Assembly (NCBI GenBank): GCA_904066235.2
Contig: CAJFCV020000003.1
Location: 1,674,001 to 1,738,000, forward strand
Direction: 5' to 3'
From: Bursaphelenchus xylophilus
Lineage: Eukaryota > Nematoda > Chromadorea > Rhabditida > Aphelenchoididae
DNA: 64,000 nt
Shown: positions 1 through 10,673 of the stretch, piece after piece
Layout: every line of letters begins with the position of its first letter
Position numbering within the stretch: position 1 is the first letter of the stretch
The notes under the pieces: model-generated
What the model saw: only the letters and a program-made list of their open reading frames with translations
Databases searched by the model: none
Told to the model about the DNA's origin: nothing
Translations under genes and position numbers: made by a program

Positions 1-14
1 GTTTATCAAAAATA

Positions 15-1112
15 TTAATAATACACATCCTTGGGACATTGATCATCATCGAGTCCGTCTTCCGTGTCCTTGGTCAACTTGAAGACTTTGTCGTCGCCAA
101 GGGAAATGTCTTCGAAGAAGTTCTGCTTGCATTGGTGTCCCTCGAAGCGATGGAGGCTGAAAATAAACGAAAATAAATTTGTTAAATTTTTTGATGACGT
201 TTTTCATGATTTTCACAGTCATTTCTGCAAAAACCGCAAGCTATAAGTCTATCATGTTTTTCGCCCATAAACCTCGGGTCAATCTGCAAAATCAGCGCTG
301 AAATTTTCAGAAATTGATGTGTGGCCAAGCTGGAAGATTCAATAAACATTTGATTAAAGTTTAATCACTGTTCATCCAAACTTACACAGCCAAATGTTTG
401 ATTCCGAAAATGTTGGCCACCGAGCAAGTGATGTCAAAATACCCATTCTCGTCAGTGATATCTTCTGCACACAATGTGTAATACAGACCGCCGGAGATCA
501 ACTGGACTCTCTGAAAGGTATCAATGCAATTCTTTGGGCGTAAAATACGTCATGGATGCAAAAAAAAAAAAATAAAAAAAATCCGGAAAAAGTTCCTTAT
601 TTTGGCCACAACTTATAACTTTGCGGAAACTGGTCGGAATTAGCCCAAATTTAGCGTTCACGCTCAATTCATCGTTGTCAATGCCCGGACAGTGGATTTA
701 GTTACTGAGGTACCTTCTTTTTTACGTACCACCTTGCCCTTCAAAAACGGCTGCAGCCTGTGATTTTACACTTTATACGATGAAACATGTCCGGAACTAA
801 ACTTATTGCCTCCGTATGGAACTAAATGAGTCGTCACTGCCTTAAAACAAAAGAGCTATTATAGTAATTCAGTGCCAGCTAGGTCGAAGCGTTTTTTCCT
901 AACTTTAGCGCCCAAGCTTGGGCGCAGTTCGCGGAGTACCTTTGTTGTGGCCAAAATAAGGAACTTTTTCCAAAAATCCAAAAACTTACAACTTTCTCAT
1001 ATCCAAGGAAATTGTCCAAAAATGGGACCACAATTCGGCCAGAGAGATGCCATTCCGCGCCGACTGGGAGAGCCACGAAAAGAAGGCCACAAATTACACC
1101 AATCTTTATCAT
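15..1112 (-). CDS. small secreted protein A, transthyretin-like (tentative)
   Basis: Exons complement(990..1112, 386..510, 15..156), 129 residues. Exon 1 encodes a signal peptide (MIKIGVICGLLFVALPVGA) followed by WHLSGRI. Exon 2 reads RVQLISGG, then a turn with DENGYFDITC. Exon 3 begins with an HRF motif and ends DDDQCPKDVYY. The order of these motifs (strand with a V-x-V-x-L pattern, D-x-x-G-x-F turn, YHRF-like strand, paired cysteines) resembles nematode transthyretin-like secreted proteins, but this assignment is by eye. All splice sites are GT-AG and the phases agree with the three neighbouring copies. The start was chosen as the ATG at the signal peptide; an open frame extends further upstream. 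Intron 1 carries a 387-bp inverted-repeat element. Confidence 0.72.
585..971. mobile_element. 387-bp inverted-repeat element with 8-bp direct repeats
   Basis: The ends are near-perfect inverted repeats of about 28 bp starting GGAAAAAGTTCCTTATTTTG. AAAAATCC flanks both sides directly, which suggests an 8-bp target duplication, although the left side lies in an A-rich run. It has no coding capacity and lies in intron 1 of gene A. A second copy begins near the right edge of the window. Confidence 0.65.
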
Positions 1113-1332
1113 TTCCCGGAGAAAATAATGGGAAAGGCATAAAAAAGATTTCATAAAATAAATAGACCGCAAAATTGATTTTTAAATTTTGGAAGGAAAA
1201 ACTGACTAAATGTACTATAAATATAACCCTTTTTTATTTGACATTTTTCTGTAATGAGCTAGAGAGAAAAGGCCAAAAATTTCATTTACTGATGACTTTA
1301 GTTCTCAACTTTATAATCGAGCAGTAAATTGT

Positions 1333-2051
1333 TTAATAAGTCCCTTTCTCGCATGCATTTTCACAAGCCTCCTCGCTGTCGTTGAGTACGAAGACTTGGC
1401 CGTCGTTTAGCATGATCGTGTTGAACCGCTGCAGTTTGCATTTCTCGTTTTCAAATCTGTGGTATCTGAAAAATCGTCATTTATGAGGGATTCGCGTATT
1501 TTACAAAAACAATAGGGCATATAAGTTATTACACTTTAAGATCCTTGACTTGGAAAACATTCAATGGGGCACTACAATCAATCTCAAAGAAGCCATGCTC
1601 ATCTGCGATCGCCTCGCCGCACAGATCGTCCCATGCTCCGCCGGAGATCAGTTGAACCTTCTAGAAAACGGATATAAAGTTATATGTAAATATTATCAGT
1701 CCGTCGGGAAAATAATGAGCTCTCTGTCGCATCGAAAACCACATCGCCACTGAGAAAATGAATTGTGTCAAAATAAAACTGCTTTTCACTTCAGCGACGT
1801 GGCTGGCGTAGCGACATTGTGCTCATTATATTTCCGACAGACTGATACAACATAATATTAGTGCTTTTAGCAGTTACGTGATCGAAACTTGCTTAAAAAC
1901 GGGCCCAAAATCTCCACAAAAAATTAGAACTCACTACACGTCCATATCCGATAAACGAAGGGATTCCTGGCTTTTCAACACGGGCTTTCAGATGCCATGA
2001 GATGACTGGAGAAGCCAGGAGCAAAATGGAAATTGCAACGCCAATTTTCAT
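1333..2051 (-). CDS. small secreted protein B, transthyretin-like (tentative)
   Basis: Exons complement(1935..2051, 1533..1660, 1333..1465), 125 residues. A signal peptide (MKIGVAISILLLASPVIS) is followed by WHLKARVEKPG. Exon 2 starts KVQLISGGAWDDLCGEAI and contains DEHGFFEIDC. Exon 3 starts YHRFENEKC and ends in a C-x-x-x-C pair before a terminal tyrosine. Exon lengths (117, 128, 133) and phases match genes A, C and D. It is the middle member of a tandem array on the same strand. Intron 1 contains a 150-bp MITE. The fold assignment is an inference from motif order; that the gene is real is well supported by the conservation between paralogues. Confidence 0.75.
1696..1845. mobile_element. S-family MITE, subtype 1
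   Basis: Terminal inverted repeats TCAGTCYGTCGGGAAAATAATGAGC, flanked by TA on both sides, about 150 bp. It lies in intron 1 of gene B. The TA duplication points to the Tc1/mariner superfamily. Confidence 0.85.
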
Positions 2052-2173
2052 AGTTCTATATGGGTGTTAATGAGGGATGGTCGGGACGTTAAACGACGCA
2101 GCCCATTAGGCGTTTATTTTATTTTATTTTTTTAATTTCAAATATTGAATTTTGGGATGATACGTTTAATATA

Positions 2174-2321
2174 TGTCTGTCGGGAAAATAGTGTGGATTC
2201 GTCGCGCCTTGGAATTGCCCTCCATTGCTTTGCGACGTCTAGGCGCGACTGGAGATTTGGCACTGCGACAAGGAAGAGCATACTGCTGCGACAAATCCAC
2301 GTTATTTTCCCGACAGACTGA
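2174..2321. mobile_element. S-family MITE, subtype 2
   Basis: It has the same termini as subtype 1 but a different interior, in which GTGGATT... pairs with ...AATCCAC around a GC-rich centre. It lies between genes B and C. The left flank is TA; the right flank reads TG. Confidence 0.8.
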
Positions 2322-2378
2322 TGATTGCGCTGGCCTTGAAATAAGTTTATTTTAAAGGATCATGTTGCATAACAATTT

Positions 2379-2952
2379 TTAGTAAATCTCATCGGGACAT
2401 GAGCTTTTGCACGTGTCAACGCTGTTGTTGTCGATGATCATGAAGGTTTGACCGTCGTTAAGCTGAATTCCGTTGAAAATCTGCACTTTGCAGACCCCGC
2501 TAGCAAACCGATGGAAGCTGAAAAATATGTGCTAAAAGCTGAAATTTGCAAAATACAGGAGAGCAACGCCCCTTGCAAGAAACGATTTTTTTCGTTATCA
2601 AACGGGTTCGTTGTACAGAGACTTCTTGCAAATGGTATTCGGTTAAAATTTGTCGTGGATGAAACATGCTTACATCTTCAGGTTCTTGATCTCCAACACG
2701 TTGAACGGCGCGGGACAATCGATCACAAATGCGCCGTTTTCGTGGGCAATTGTATCTCCACAACTTGTGTCAAACATTCCACCAGAAATTAGCTCGACTT
2801 TCTAAAAATCATCGTTATGGGACAAACCTGAGTACCACTTTTCCATAACCGACGAAAGATCGGAGCCCTGGGTATTGAATGGTTCCAGCAAGATGCCAAG
2901 CGTTGCTTGGTAGAGCCAAAAATACGATTGAAACTACCACGGCAATCTTCAT
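2379..2952 (-). CDS. small secreted protein C, transthyretin-like (tentative)
   Basis: Exons complement(2836..2952, 2674..2801, 2379..2517), 127 residues. The signal peptide is MKIAVVVSIVFLALPSNA; an in-frame ATG two codons upstream (2958) is an alternative start. Mature motifs: WHLAGTI, KVELISGGMFDTSCGD, ENGAFVIDC, FHRFASGVC, and a C-terminal C-K-S-S-C-P-D-E-I-Y. Exon lengths match gene B. The exon 1 donor (GTG then GTACTC) is weak but is the only one that keeps the phase shared with the paralogues. Intron 1 is only 34 bp, the shortest in the array; the corresponding introns of A, B and D have grown by element insertion. Confidence 0.75.
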
Positions 2953-3212
2953 GTTCATTTACGGATATAATGAAGAAAAGCGGAGATAGTAGAGAGGCAG
3001 TTAATTATGCGTCATTTCGCATTTCTTTTCAATTATTGCGTTTTTGAACGACACCATTTTTTGTGCGATAATAAAGTCATTAAATCGCATATTTTTATAA
3101 GTTGTGACCTTGTCAAAAGTGTATGTGTATGAGGGTCCCTAGTCTAGATCCAATCTAATTCTCACGGGAAGTCGTGGCAACCTAGCGTCTTACATTCAAT
3201 TCGATTTATTTA

Positions 3213-3371
3213 CAGTGAGGGACCGGATCCAGTGGCAAAAAACTTCTCCAAACCCTTCCCTTCTCTAAACTAAAAAACACCGCTTTGAAAAGAAGGAAAG
3301 GTCGCGCTACTTTGCATCCCTTCCGGGATGCAAAGTGGGACGTTTTTTGCCACTGCATTCGTTCCCTCACT
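3213..3371. mobile_element. R-family MITE, internally deleted copy
   Basis: It begins CAGTGAGGGACCGGATCCAG after TA and ends with the inverse near TTTA. The centre is shortened compared with the approximately 245-bp copies elsewhere in the window. Confidence 0.75.
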
Positions 3372-3399
3372 TTACATTAATCTCATGCAAAAAAAACCA

Positions 3400-3715
3400 T
3401 GGCGTGAATCATAATGTTTTCCATTTGTCCGGTCAAGATCGCTCCATCGGAGGCCATGATTCTTGGCAGCATCGTCGATACATCTCATCCTGAAGCGCCA
3501 AACGGTCGCGAATAAGGGGATGTCGCATTCATGCTGATCACTTTCGTTTCCAACGATTTCTTGAGTTGCTCCAATTTTCCCTCGTTCTGGATTGATTTAA
3601 CGTTGACAGTAGCAACTTGAAATCCATTAGCATGAACAGCTACTGTCCCAGGCGAAGCACTTTGTGCCCGCAACGGCATGGGTGGACAGGAAAAACCGAC
3701 CGCTCTCCAGGAAGA
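3400..3715 (-). other. unassigned open stretch, possible gene fragment
   Basis: A minus-strand frame from about 3715 to 3485 is open and has coding-like composition, with a lysine- and glutamate-rich segment (IQNEGKLEQLKKSLET). A second short frame starting MRHPLIRDRLALQDEM overlaps its end in another frame. No start with a signal peptide and no convincing splice partners are visible. It could be a relic exon. I do not recognise it. Confidence 0.2.
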
Positions 3716-3796
3716 AAAAATCGGAATTTCCGTCTTACATTTGACGCTAAAAATTTGCAAACATACTTTTCAACTCGAACAAAGTCAAAATGTTTA

Positions 3797-4843
3797 TTAA
3801 CGATAATTGAGTGGCTGATTACTGTGATTGTAAAAATCTCTTGGACATTTACTATCGTCAAGTTCTGGTTGATCATCCTCCAGCGCATTCACAACGTCCC
3901 CATCGTAAATGTTCTTATGGTAGGCTCGATAGCATTTATTTTCGCGGAATCGATGGTAACTAAAATTCGTTAAAAGCAATTATACAACGTTAATCTTAAC
4001 TTGCATGGCTAAATTCCTCCAAAAGAAGACGTGGAAAGGAGCTTGGCAGACGATGTGGAAGGCGCCATCGACTTGAGCAATCGCATCTCCGCAAATGCTG
4101 TCCCAGAGGCCGCCGGAAATAAGCTCAACTCGCTAAAAAAGGGGTTTCAATTTGGCGCAAGGTCGACTTTTGGGTGCTCCGAAATTGTCCGTTATTTCAG
4201 TTTGTCGGGAAAATAATGATCGAAATGTCGCTGCGCCAATCGCGTCGCTGATGTGAAAAACAGTTTGATTTTGCCGCGACAAGACTAATTTTCTCGGCGG
4301 CGATACGATTTTCGATGCGACAGAGTCCTCATTATTTTCCCGACGGACTGATAGAAGCAATGGTTCCTACTAGCAATAGACAGGGGAAGTAGTCCAAGTG
4401 CGAGGCACCGGGGTAGCAGGCGGGCCTCTTTTTGAAAATTTCAGGTTTGGCCCGTTTCATAAAATTTGTCAGGCCCATGGACCTGGCCGCGACATAATTC
4501 ATTTTCTCCGCAACGAAGCCGTTTTGAATGCAACAGAGTGCTCATTATTTCCTCGACAGACTGATAGACAGGTTTCATTGTACGTGAGTAGTATAATAGA
4601 AAATGACAAGTGCAAAACTGAGTATAACAGAATACCAAAAAACTAAGCTGCTACGAAATTTAGCCTACTATTTTGCGGAGTTATCAGCCAAAAAAGTGTC
4701 AACATCAGGGCAAAAACTCTTACCACTTTATACCTTCCGGTAAATTCAGGAATATAGGGAACGAACACCCTCCCCGAAAGCTTCCAAATATCCGCATGGA
4801 CGGCGGCAAAACAAGCTGCAAATACGGAAAGGAAAAGTCTCAT
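3797..4843 (-). CDS. small secreted protein D, transthyretin-like (tentative)
   Basis: Exons complement(4724..4843, 4005..4132, 3797..3959), 136 residues. The signal peptide is MRLFLSVFAACFAAVHA; then come WKLSGRVFVP, RVELISGGLWDSICGD, GAFHIVC, YHRFRENKC and a C-terminal tail longer than in A-C (it continues about 12 residues past CPRDFY). The exon 2 donor is GCAAGT, a GC-AG intron; the phase (AT then TTAC) agrees with gene C. Intron 1 is 591 bp and contains a MITE and repeat fragments. It is the most upstream member of the array. Family assignment as for A-C. Confidence 0.7.
4197..4351. mobile_element. S-family MITE, subtype 1
   Basis: Inverted termini TCAGTTTGTCGGGAAAATAATG and CATTATTTTCCCGACGGACTGA, with TA at the right flank. 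It lies in intron 1 of gene D. Confidence 0.8.
4487..4564. mobile_element. S-family MITE, right half only
   Basis: It holds the subtype-1 interior and right terminus (GAGTGCTCATTATTTCCTCG). The left half is replaced by unrelated sequence. It lies in intron 1 of gene D. Confidence 0.6.
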
Positions 4844-4999
4844 TTTTCCTACACTATTGTAACAGAAATTGTAAAAGCTTCGCGGATGTTAACATGTTGC
4901 TGTCTTATTTGCATTTCCCATATAATGGGAGTCCAAATTGTGTTTTCGAAGACAGACTTGAAATTTTATTTACACATAAATTCGAAGCCCGTATTACAA

Positions 5000-5273
5000 A
5001 CGTAACACATCGATAATCGTATTATATTGCATTCCCGAAATGAATTTTCTGGTGAGCCAAAATCACTGGTGGTCTCACCTCGCCTATAATATTATGTTAT
5101 ACTTCACGCCTTCCCCGTGAGCCTATGCGAGTAACAAGAGCATTTCTCATTTTGTAAACTTTAATCTTCTTTTGCGATAATTTTCTCCAATAATTTTCTC
5201 TCTTCGATCGCACCTTGTTCTGAAAGCCTCTTACAAGGGAACTGACAACATGACTTCGATCGTAAACGTTAAA
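5000..5273 (+). promoter_or_regulatory. conserved 5' flank of F1
   Basis: About 250 bp directly upstream of F1 align with the region upstream of F2 (about 8120-8395), including CGCCTTCCCCGTGAGC, an ACATTTCTCATTTTG-like block and TCTTTTGCGATAA. The proximal part is also present before F3. This is conserved promoter or 5' UTR sequence; no TATA element is obvious. Confidence 0.5.
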
Positions 5274-7881
5274 ATGGGCAGGAAGAGGTTAAGGCTCATT
5301 TTAATACATCTCCTAAGTATTCGTATCGTTCAAACTTCAATCACTGTCCCGATTTATACTACACCTTTGATGGTTCGAGGTAGGCGTAGCTGACAAACGG
5401 CCCACACACGAATCTCAGTTCACCGTGTGGGACCTTAATGACCATTTTAATCATTAGGGCCATTAGAGAAGAGCTTTTAATATCAGTCTGTCGGGAAAAC
5501 AGTGAACGCAACGTCGTTGCGATGACCGAAAATTCCAGAGACGGACCCGATCCAGTGGCAAAAAACGTACGGAAGTATCAAAAAATACAGCAAAATACCT
5601 CCATGTCCAAGTGAAAAAACTTCGTTTTGAAGGGCGCGCCCTTTCCCTCACAAGAAGAGCGGGCGCGCTTTTGAAATCGGAGGTTTTTCACTTGGAGAGG
5701 GAAGCATTTTGCCACATTTTTGGTACTTTCCGGATGTAAAATGGTACGTTTTGCCACTGGATCAGGTCCCCCACTGTAAAGATGGAGACACACCGCAAGT
5801 TCGAATCCGCAAGTTCGAATGCCTAAAGTTCGAATGACTAAAGTTCGAAAATGAAAAAAAAGTTAATTAATATTTAAATTATAATTTGCATATAATTATT
5901 TTGCAAAATACACTTCCTCTTCAATCATTCATTCATCCTCTACGATGGAGGTTGGTTGTCCTAAAACTTGGCCGACAACGAACGCGCTGTTCTTCATGTC
6001 GACCTGATCAAGATTCGTCATGTCGCCAATCCAACTGTGTCCTTCTCGGGATTCGTGGCTTTGTGTGGTAGATTTTGCTTTCTTCATAACAACTGGAGGT
6101 CGTTCGAATTTTAGTCATTCGAACTTTAGGCATTCGAACTTGCGGATTCGAATTTGCGGTGGGTCTCCTTTGTCGGGAACGCCTACCGCAAGTTCGAAAA
6201 ACCCCAAGTTCGAATGCATTTTTTATATTTTCATATTTCGAACTTCTGGTTTTCGATCTTTTAGTTTTTCTAATTTGAGGTTTTTCGAACTTCTAGTATT
6301 CGAACTTGCGGCATTCGAACTTTTGGTTGTCGAACTTCCGGTAGGCGTTCTGTAAAGATAGGGATCCCGGGAAAGAAGCGTTAAAAGCGTGAAGCAGTGG
6401 GCGAGTGGTCAATGCGATCGCTTCTTGCGCAAAACGTCGATTAGTCTCCGATCGCTACGTCTGATATACATAACAATACTGTAATGTAACTTCAGTCGAC
6501 TTCCCATTCCTTTACGGCACATCCATGCAAGACATGTACACCGAATTCTCGTTAAATACGGCCGAGATCAGCGTGTTGGACGACAAATGTGGAGACGCGT
6601 ATGGCAAATGCCGTTCGTATTGCCAAGATCGTAAGACTTGAATTTTATCCTATTTGCTTTGTTGATTACAATAATTTTTACTGATTTTCAGCCAGTTTTT
6701 GCTCTTATATATTGCAGTCCAATCTGTTGGGTTATCATCGCAATTCGACGGCATTAAAAATATTGAAAGACTATTGGCGCGATATGGACCTGCAACGCTA
6801 TGGAGTTTGGGCGGAGGATGCGATAGGCTTCAGACAGTACGACGGGACTTTTATTGATGTCGGGGTTCAACGGCTTGCATTGCAAACGGTCAACACCTTC
6901 GATAAGATAGGCAGCATTTTTATACAGTAAGAGACTGTTCGCAAAAATATTATAATAGGCCGGCCGAAAAGTTTTGCATGGTAACCCGAAATAAATAGAA
7001 GAAAAATGTTTCCCGCCCACTTTTGCGTTTCGTCCAAACGAAGTGTCAAAATTGACAAAAAATAAAAAAATCCCAAGAAAAAGGGTTTTTGTCGGACAAC
7101 CCCACGAAAAATTCTTTAGTGTCATTCCCTCTGATTTTACAATTAATCATACAACTTGCAGAGTAAGAATCGGCCTTGGCCGGGATTCCAACAACAAGAA
7201 CTTCGTTCAAATGCTATATGACGAAGGGCACATCGAGGAGGAAAAGGTTACAATATTGTTCTCGCGCTACGCCGGAACCATGGTGTTCGGAAGACCAGAC
7301 AATCACAACTGCAGCCCAAAATGGGAGGAGGTCAAGCTGTGTGGAACTCGCGAATGGATGTTTGAGGCCATCAAAGTGTCGTTCTTCGACTACACATCCG
7401 AACACAATTATAAGGTAACGATTTTACAGGTCATGGACCTGTAACGTCACGCTCATACCTTGGTCAGGCCTGGTCAAACATATTTTCTCTCCTAAGAACG
7501 CTTATTTTTCAGATAATCCTCATTGAAAGCGGTCTGAAAATGCCCAGACATGTTCTAGTACAGTTTATAAACGTCGGTTTCCTAGTTCCCTTTGACACCG
7601 GCGTACAAGGGAATGTCTACAGTCTTAATTTAACTAACCGCAACGATCTACGCTACGAATTCATGCTCAATTCTAATTTTACACTACACATAAACGAGTC
7701 CTCCTTGAATGACGGACCCTTTACGGATGTGGATACGCTTTCAGCGACAGCAATTGATCCCAATCCAGATAACGTGGAATGGATGTTCGGGCCGTTGGTG
7801 TTTAGAGAATATTGCGTTCACTTAGATTACAAAAATAACATGTTGGGCTTCTCAAAGCGGAGACGGACAACCGGAGACTAA
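5274..7881 (+). CDS. F1: secreted aspartic-protease-like protein without catalytic motifs
   Basis: Exons 5274..5379, 6496..6630, 6692..6926, 7162..7414, 7513..7881 (365 residues). Start chosen at ATGGGC, the ATG conserved in F2 and F3; an upstream in-frame ATG at 5250 exists. It has a hydrophobic N-terminus (LILIHLLSIRIVQTS). The later exons carry pepsin-like landmarks: IGLGRD followed by NFVQMLYDEGHI (compare the N-lobe G-L-G and Q-G-L-I region of pepsins), MVFG, and the C-terminal MFGPLVFREYCVHLDYKNN-LGF (the pepsin 'F-L-R-x-Y...N-x-x-G-F' end). Neither DTG is present. Exon 3 has two compensating indels that replace the cysteine-rich block of F2/F3 with SYILQSNLL. Intron 1 is 1.1 kb and holds three elements. 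The family assignment is mine and by eye. Confidence 0.7.
5483..5528. mobile_element. S-family MITE, left end fragment
   Basis: TA then TCAGTCTGTCGGGAAAACAG, followed by a short interior. The right end is missing, and it abuts an R-family MITE in intron 1 of F1. Confidence 0.6.
5536..5776. mobile_element. R-family MITE, near full length
   Basis: A palindrome of about 240 bp: GATCCAGTGGCAAAAAACGTAC at the left, inverse at the right, ending CCACTG before TA. The outer left few bases are lost. It lies in intron 1 of F1. Confidence 0.8.
5784..6350. mobile_element. TTCGAA-rich element with 9-bp target duplication
   Basis: The 567-bp unit is built of many AAGTTCGAAT-like subrepeats in both orientations. 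Its ends, GGAGACACACCGCAAGTTCG and the inverse of GAACGCCTACCGGAAGTTCG, match at 14 of 20 positions. An exact 9-bp direct repeat, TGTAAAGAT, flanks it (5775-5783 and 6351-6359). Inside are two hairpin modules (5784-6168 and 6177-6350). A 9-bp duplication with terminal inverted repeats fits a Mutator-like nonautonomous element. The repeats create long spurious open frames. Confidence 0.7.
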
Positions 7882-8395
7882 TAAATTAAAAAACTCGAAA
7901 TTTTGGACAATTTTTTTTTATTTAACACAATAACTTTCAATATGTCAAAAACTTATACAAAAATCATATCAACTGAGTGAAAACCTTTTACATCGAACCA
8001 TTATTGCATTATGCAACTATTAAAAAGCAATAATGAACGTCTAAATTACGTCTTTGAAGACATCCAGAAATTACATAAATAGCGTCCGCTACCAAGACCT
8101 ACAACAAGATCGCCTGTCCGTTACAACCGTAACACATTGAGACATTCGCATTCCGACGCGAGTTTTGGGTTAAGCCTAAATCACTTGTGGTCGCGCCCCG
8201 CCTGTAATACAGACTTATGTATTATGTTATATACTTATCGCCTTCCCCGTGAGCTGTGTTTAACAAGAACATTTCTCATTTTGCAAACTCTAATCGTCTT
8301 TTGCGATAAGTTTCGGCAAATTCTTTGCGTCGCACCTTGTTCTCGAAGCCTCTTATAAGCGAACTGAAAACATAACTTCCATCGCAAACGTTGGA

Positions 8396-10340
8396 ATGGG
8401 CAGGAACGGGTTAAGGCTCATATTAATACATCTCCTAAATATTCGTATCGCTCAGACTTCAATCGCGATCCCGACTGTCATAACGTTCACGATTAACCGT
8501 AGGTATAATATGCAGCGGAATAAATTTTGGTCTTTTCTATGTTACAAACGCTGAGAGGCAAAGATAGCAATAAGGCTAGCAATCGTTATATTTAATTAGA
8601 GACAGTGGTAATATTGCAAGTCTTCGCCTGGTCTCCGCCAAGCCTATGGCGTGCATCCGACAGCTTTGCCAGGCCTCTTATTCACTTCCTACCACCTTTT
8701 TTGAGTCTTTAGGTTTCGACCGCTACGTCGGATATAATAATACCGTAATGTAAATTCAGTCGATTTCCCAATCCTCTACGGCACATCCATGCAACACATG
8801 TACACCGAATTCTCGCTAAAAACGGCCGAGATCAGAGTAGCGAACGACGAATGTGGAAACGCGTACGGTAAATGCCGTTCGTATTGCCAAGATCGTAAGA
8901 CTTGAATTTTATCGTACTTGCTTTGTCGACTACAAGCATTTTTATAAATTTTCAGCCAAATTTTGCCGTCTATATTGCAGTCCAATCTGTTGCCTCGCGA
9001 AAGCTTGGACTGGCACGGAGTGCGAAGATCAGGTTGAGGGTTATCATCGCAATTCGACGGCGTTAAAAATATCGAAAGACTATTGGCGCGATATGGACCT
9101 GCAACGCTATGGAGTTTGGGCGGAGGATGCGATAGGCTTCAGACAGTACGATGGGACTTTTATTGATGTCGGGGTTCAACGGCTTGCATTGCAAACGGTC
9201 CAAATGTTCGATAAGACTGGCATTTTGCCGTAAGTTGCAGTGCACCGTGAATTTCACTCGTCGCCGCGCGTCAAGTTTTTCGTACAGCGCGCTGTGCAGA
9301 CATGTCAAGACTTTTTGGCGCGCCTATAACGTATCTCGATTGTGCCTACAAAGTGATGGCTTCAAAGATTTATCCGTAGCCTACTTAAAGTCAGGGCATC
9401 CATGGTTTTATGTCAGTCTGTCGGGGGAAAACGTGGATTTGTCGCAGCAAAGCATCGCGGTCGTCCACCAATCCCCAGCCGCGGCTAGCCGTTGAGCCGA
9501 CCGCGGACGGGCCATTCCAAGGCGCGACCCATTATTTTCCCGACTGACCGATATAAGCCTTTGGCAATACGTACAACTTGCAGGGCAAACATCGGTCTTG
9601 GCCGGGACCCCGACAACAAGAATTTCGTTCAAATGTTGTATGACAAAGGGCACATTGAGGAGGAAAAAGTTACGATGGTTTTAGCACCTAGTTTCGGCAT
9701 GATGGTATTCGGAAAATTTTCCGAATTTCAATATCGGAAAAGCTGTAGCCCCAAATGGGATGAGGTTAAGGCGTGTGGAACTCGCGAATGGATGTTTGAG
9801 GCCATCAAGGTCTCGTTCTTCGACTACACCTCTGAACACAATTATAAGGTAACGGTTTTACAGGTCATGGCGTTACGCCCACAATCAGATCTTGGTCAGG
9901 CATGGTCAAACAAATTTTCTCTTCTATAACCGCTTATTTTTCAGATAATCCTCATCAACAGTGGCCTAAAAATGCCCAGACATCTTCTCGTACAGTTTAT
10001 AAACGACGGCTTTCTAGTTCCCTTTGAAACCAACGTGGAATGGAATGTCTACAGTGTTAACACAACTGGGCGTAGCGCTCTAAAATACGAATTCATGCTC
10101 AATTCTAATTTTACACTACACATAAACGAGTCCTCGTTGAATAGCGGACCCTATACGACGTTGGAAACGCTTTCAGCGACTGCAATTGATCCCAATCCAG
10201 ACAACGTGGAATGGATGTTTGGGTCGATGGTTTTTAGAGAATATTGCATTCAGTTAGATTACAAAAATAACATGTTGGGCTTCTCAAAGGCGTTACAAGA
10301 TGAGTCGGACAACCTGAGACCAATAAATCAGAACACTTGA
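8396..10340 (+). CDS. F2: secreted aspartic-protease-like protein without catalytic motifs
   Basis: Exons 8396..8498, 8760..8894, 8956..9229, 9584..9848, 9945..10340; 390 residues. The upstream ATG present in F1 and F3 is ATA here, which points to ATGGGC as the true start of the family. Order: hydrophobic signal-like N-terminus; exon 2 with GTSMQHMYTEFSL and two cysteines before KCRSYC; a cysteine-rich start to exon 3; then pepsin-like segments in exons 4 and 5 (IGLGRDPDNKNF, GMMVFGK, CGTREWMF, FGSMVFREYC, NMLGF). At the two places where pepsins carry DTG, this protein reads FSLKTAEI and LINSGLKMP. Glycosylation sequons NFT and NES are in exon 5. The C-terminus runs past the point where F1 and F3 stop; an AATAAA at 10322 therefore lies inside the coding region. 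Confidence 0.75.
9413..9551. mobile_element. S-family MITE, subtype 2, in F2 intron 3
   Basis: TCAGTCTGTCGGGGGAAAAC pairs with TTTTCCCGACTGACCGA, with TA at the right. The left flank, GGCATCCATGGTTTTATG, is shared with the corresponding copy in F3. Confidence 0.8.
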
Positions 10341-10673
10341 AATTTTGGACACTTTTTATATTAACCATGACAATAACTTTCAATATGTTAAAAACTTATA
10401 CGAAAACCATCTCAATTCTTGCTTATTGTAATCCTAATCCTATTCAAAACCGACTATATTTGGAACAAACCCTTATATGTAACAACCCGACATTTGTCTA
10501 GCGGCTCGCTTTGTCACAAAAAAAGTAAAGAGCGATTCCTCAAGAGAATCTGTTGATTTCCCTCCCGATTATCGTAATGACCTTTCATTTGAATAGGAAC
10601 AGTAGCCGAAATCAGATTCTTTGTTCGAATTTTTGAAAAACACCTTTGATTTCATTTTCGTAATTTCCAAATC

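Noticed and set aside
6020..6355. A 111-codon frame of SNFRHSNLRIR-type repeats.
   Set aside because: It is created by the TTCGAA subrepeats of the element at 5784-6350.
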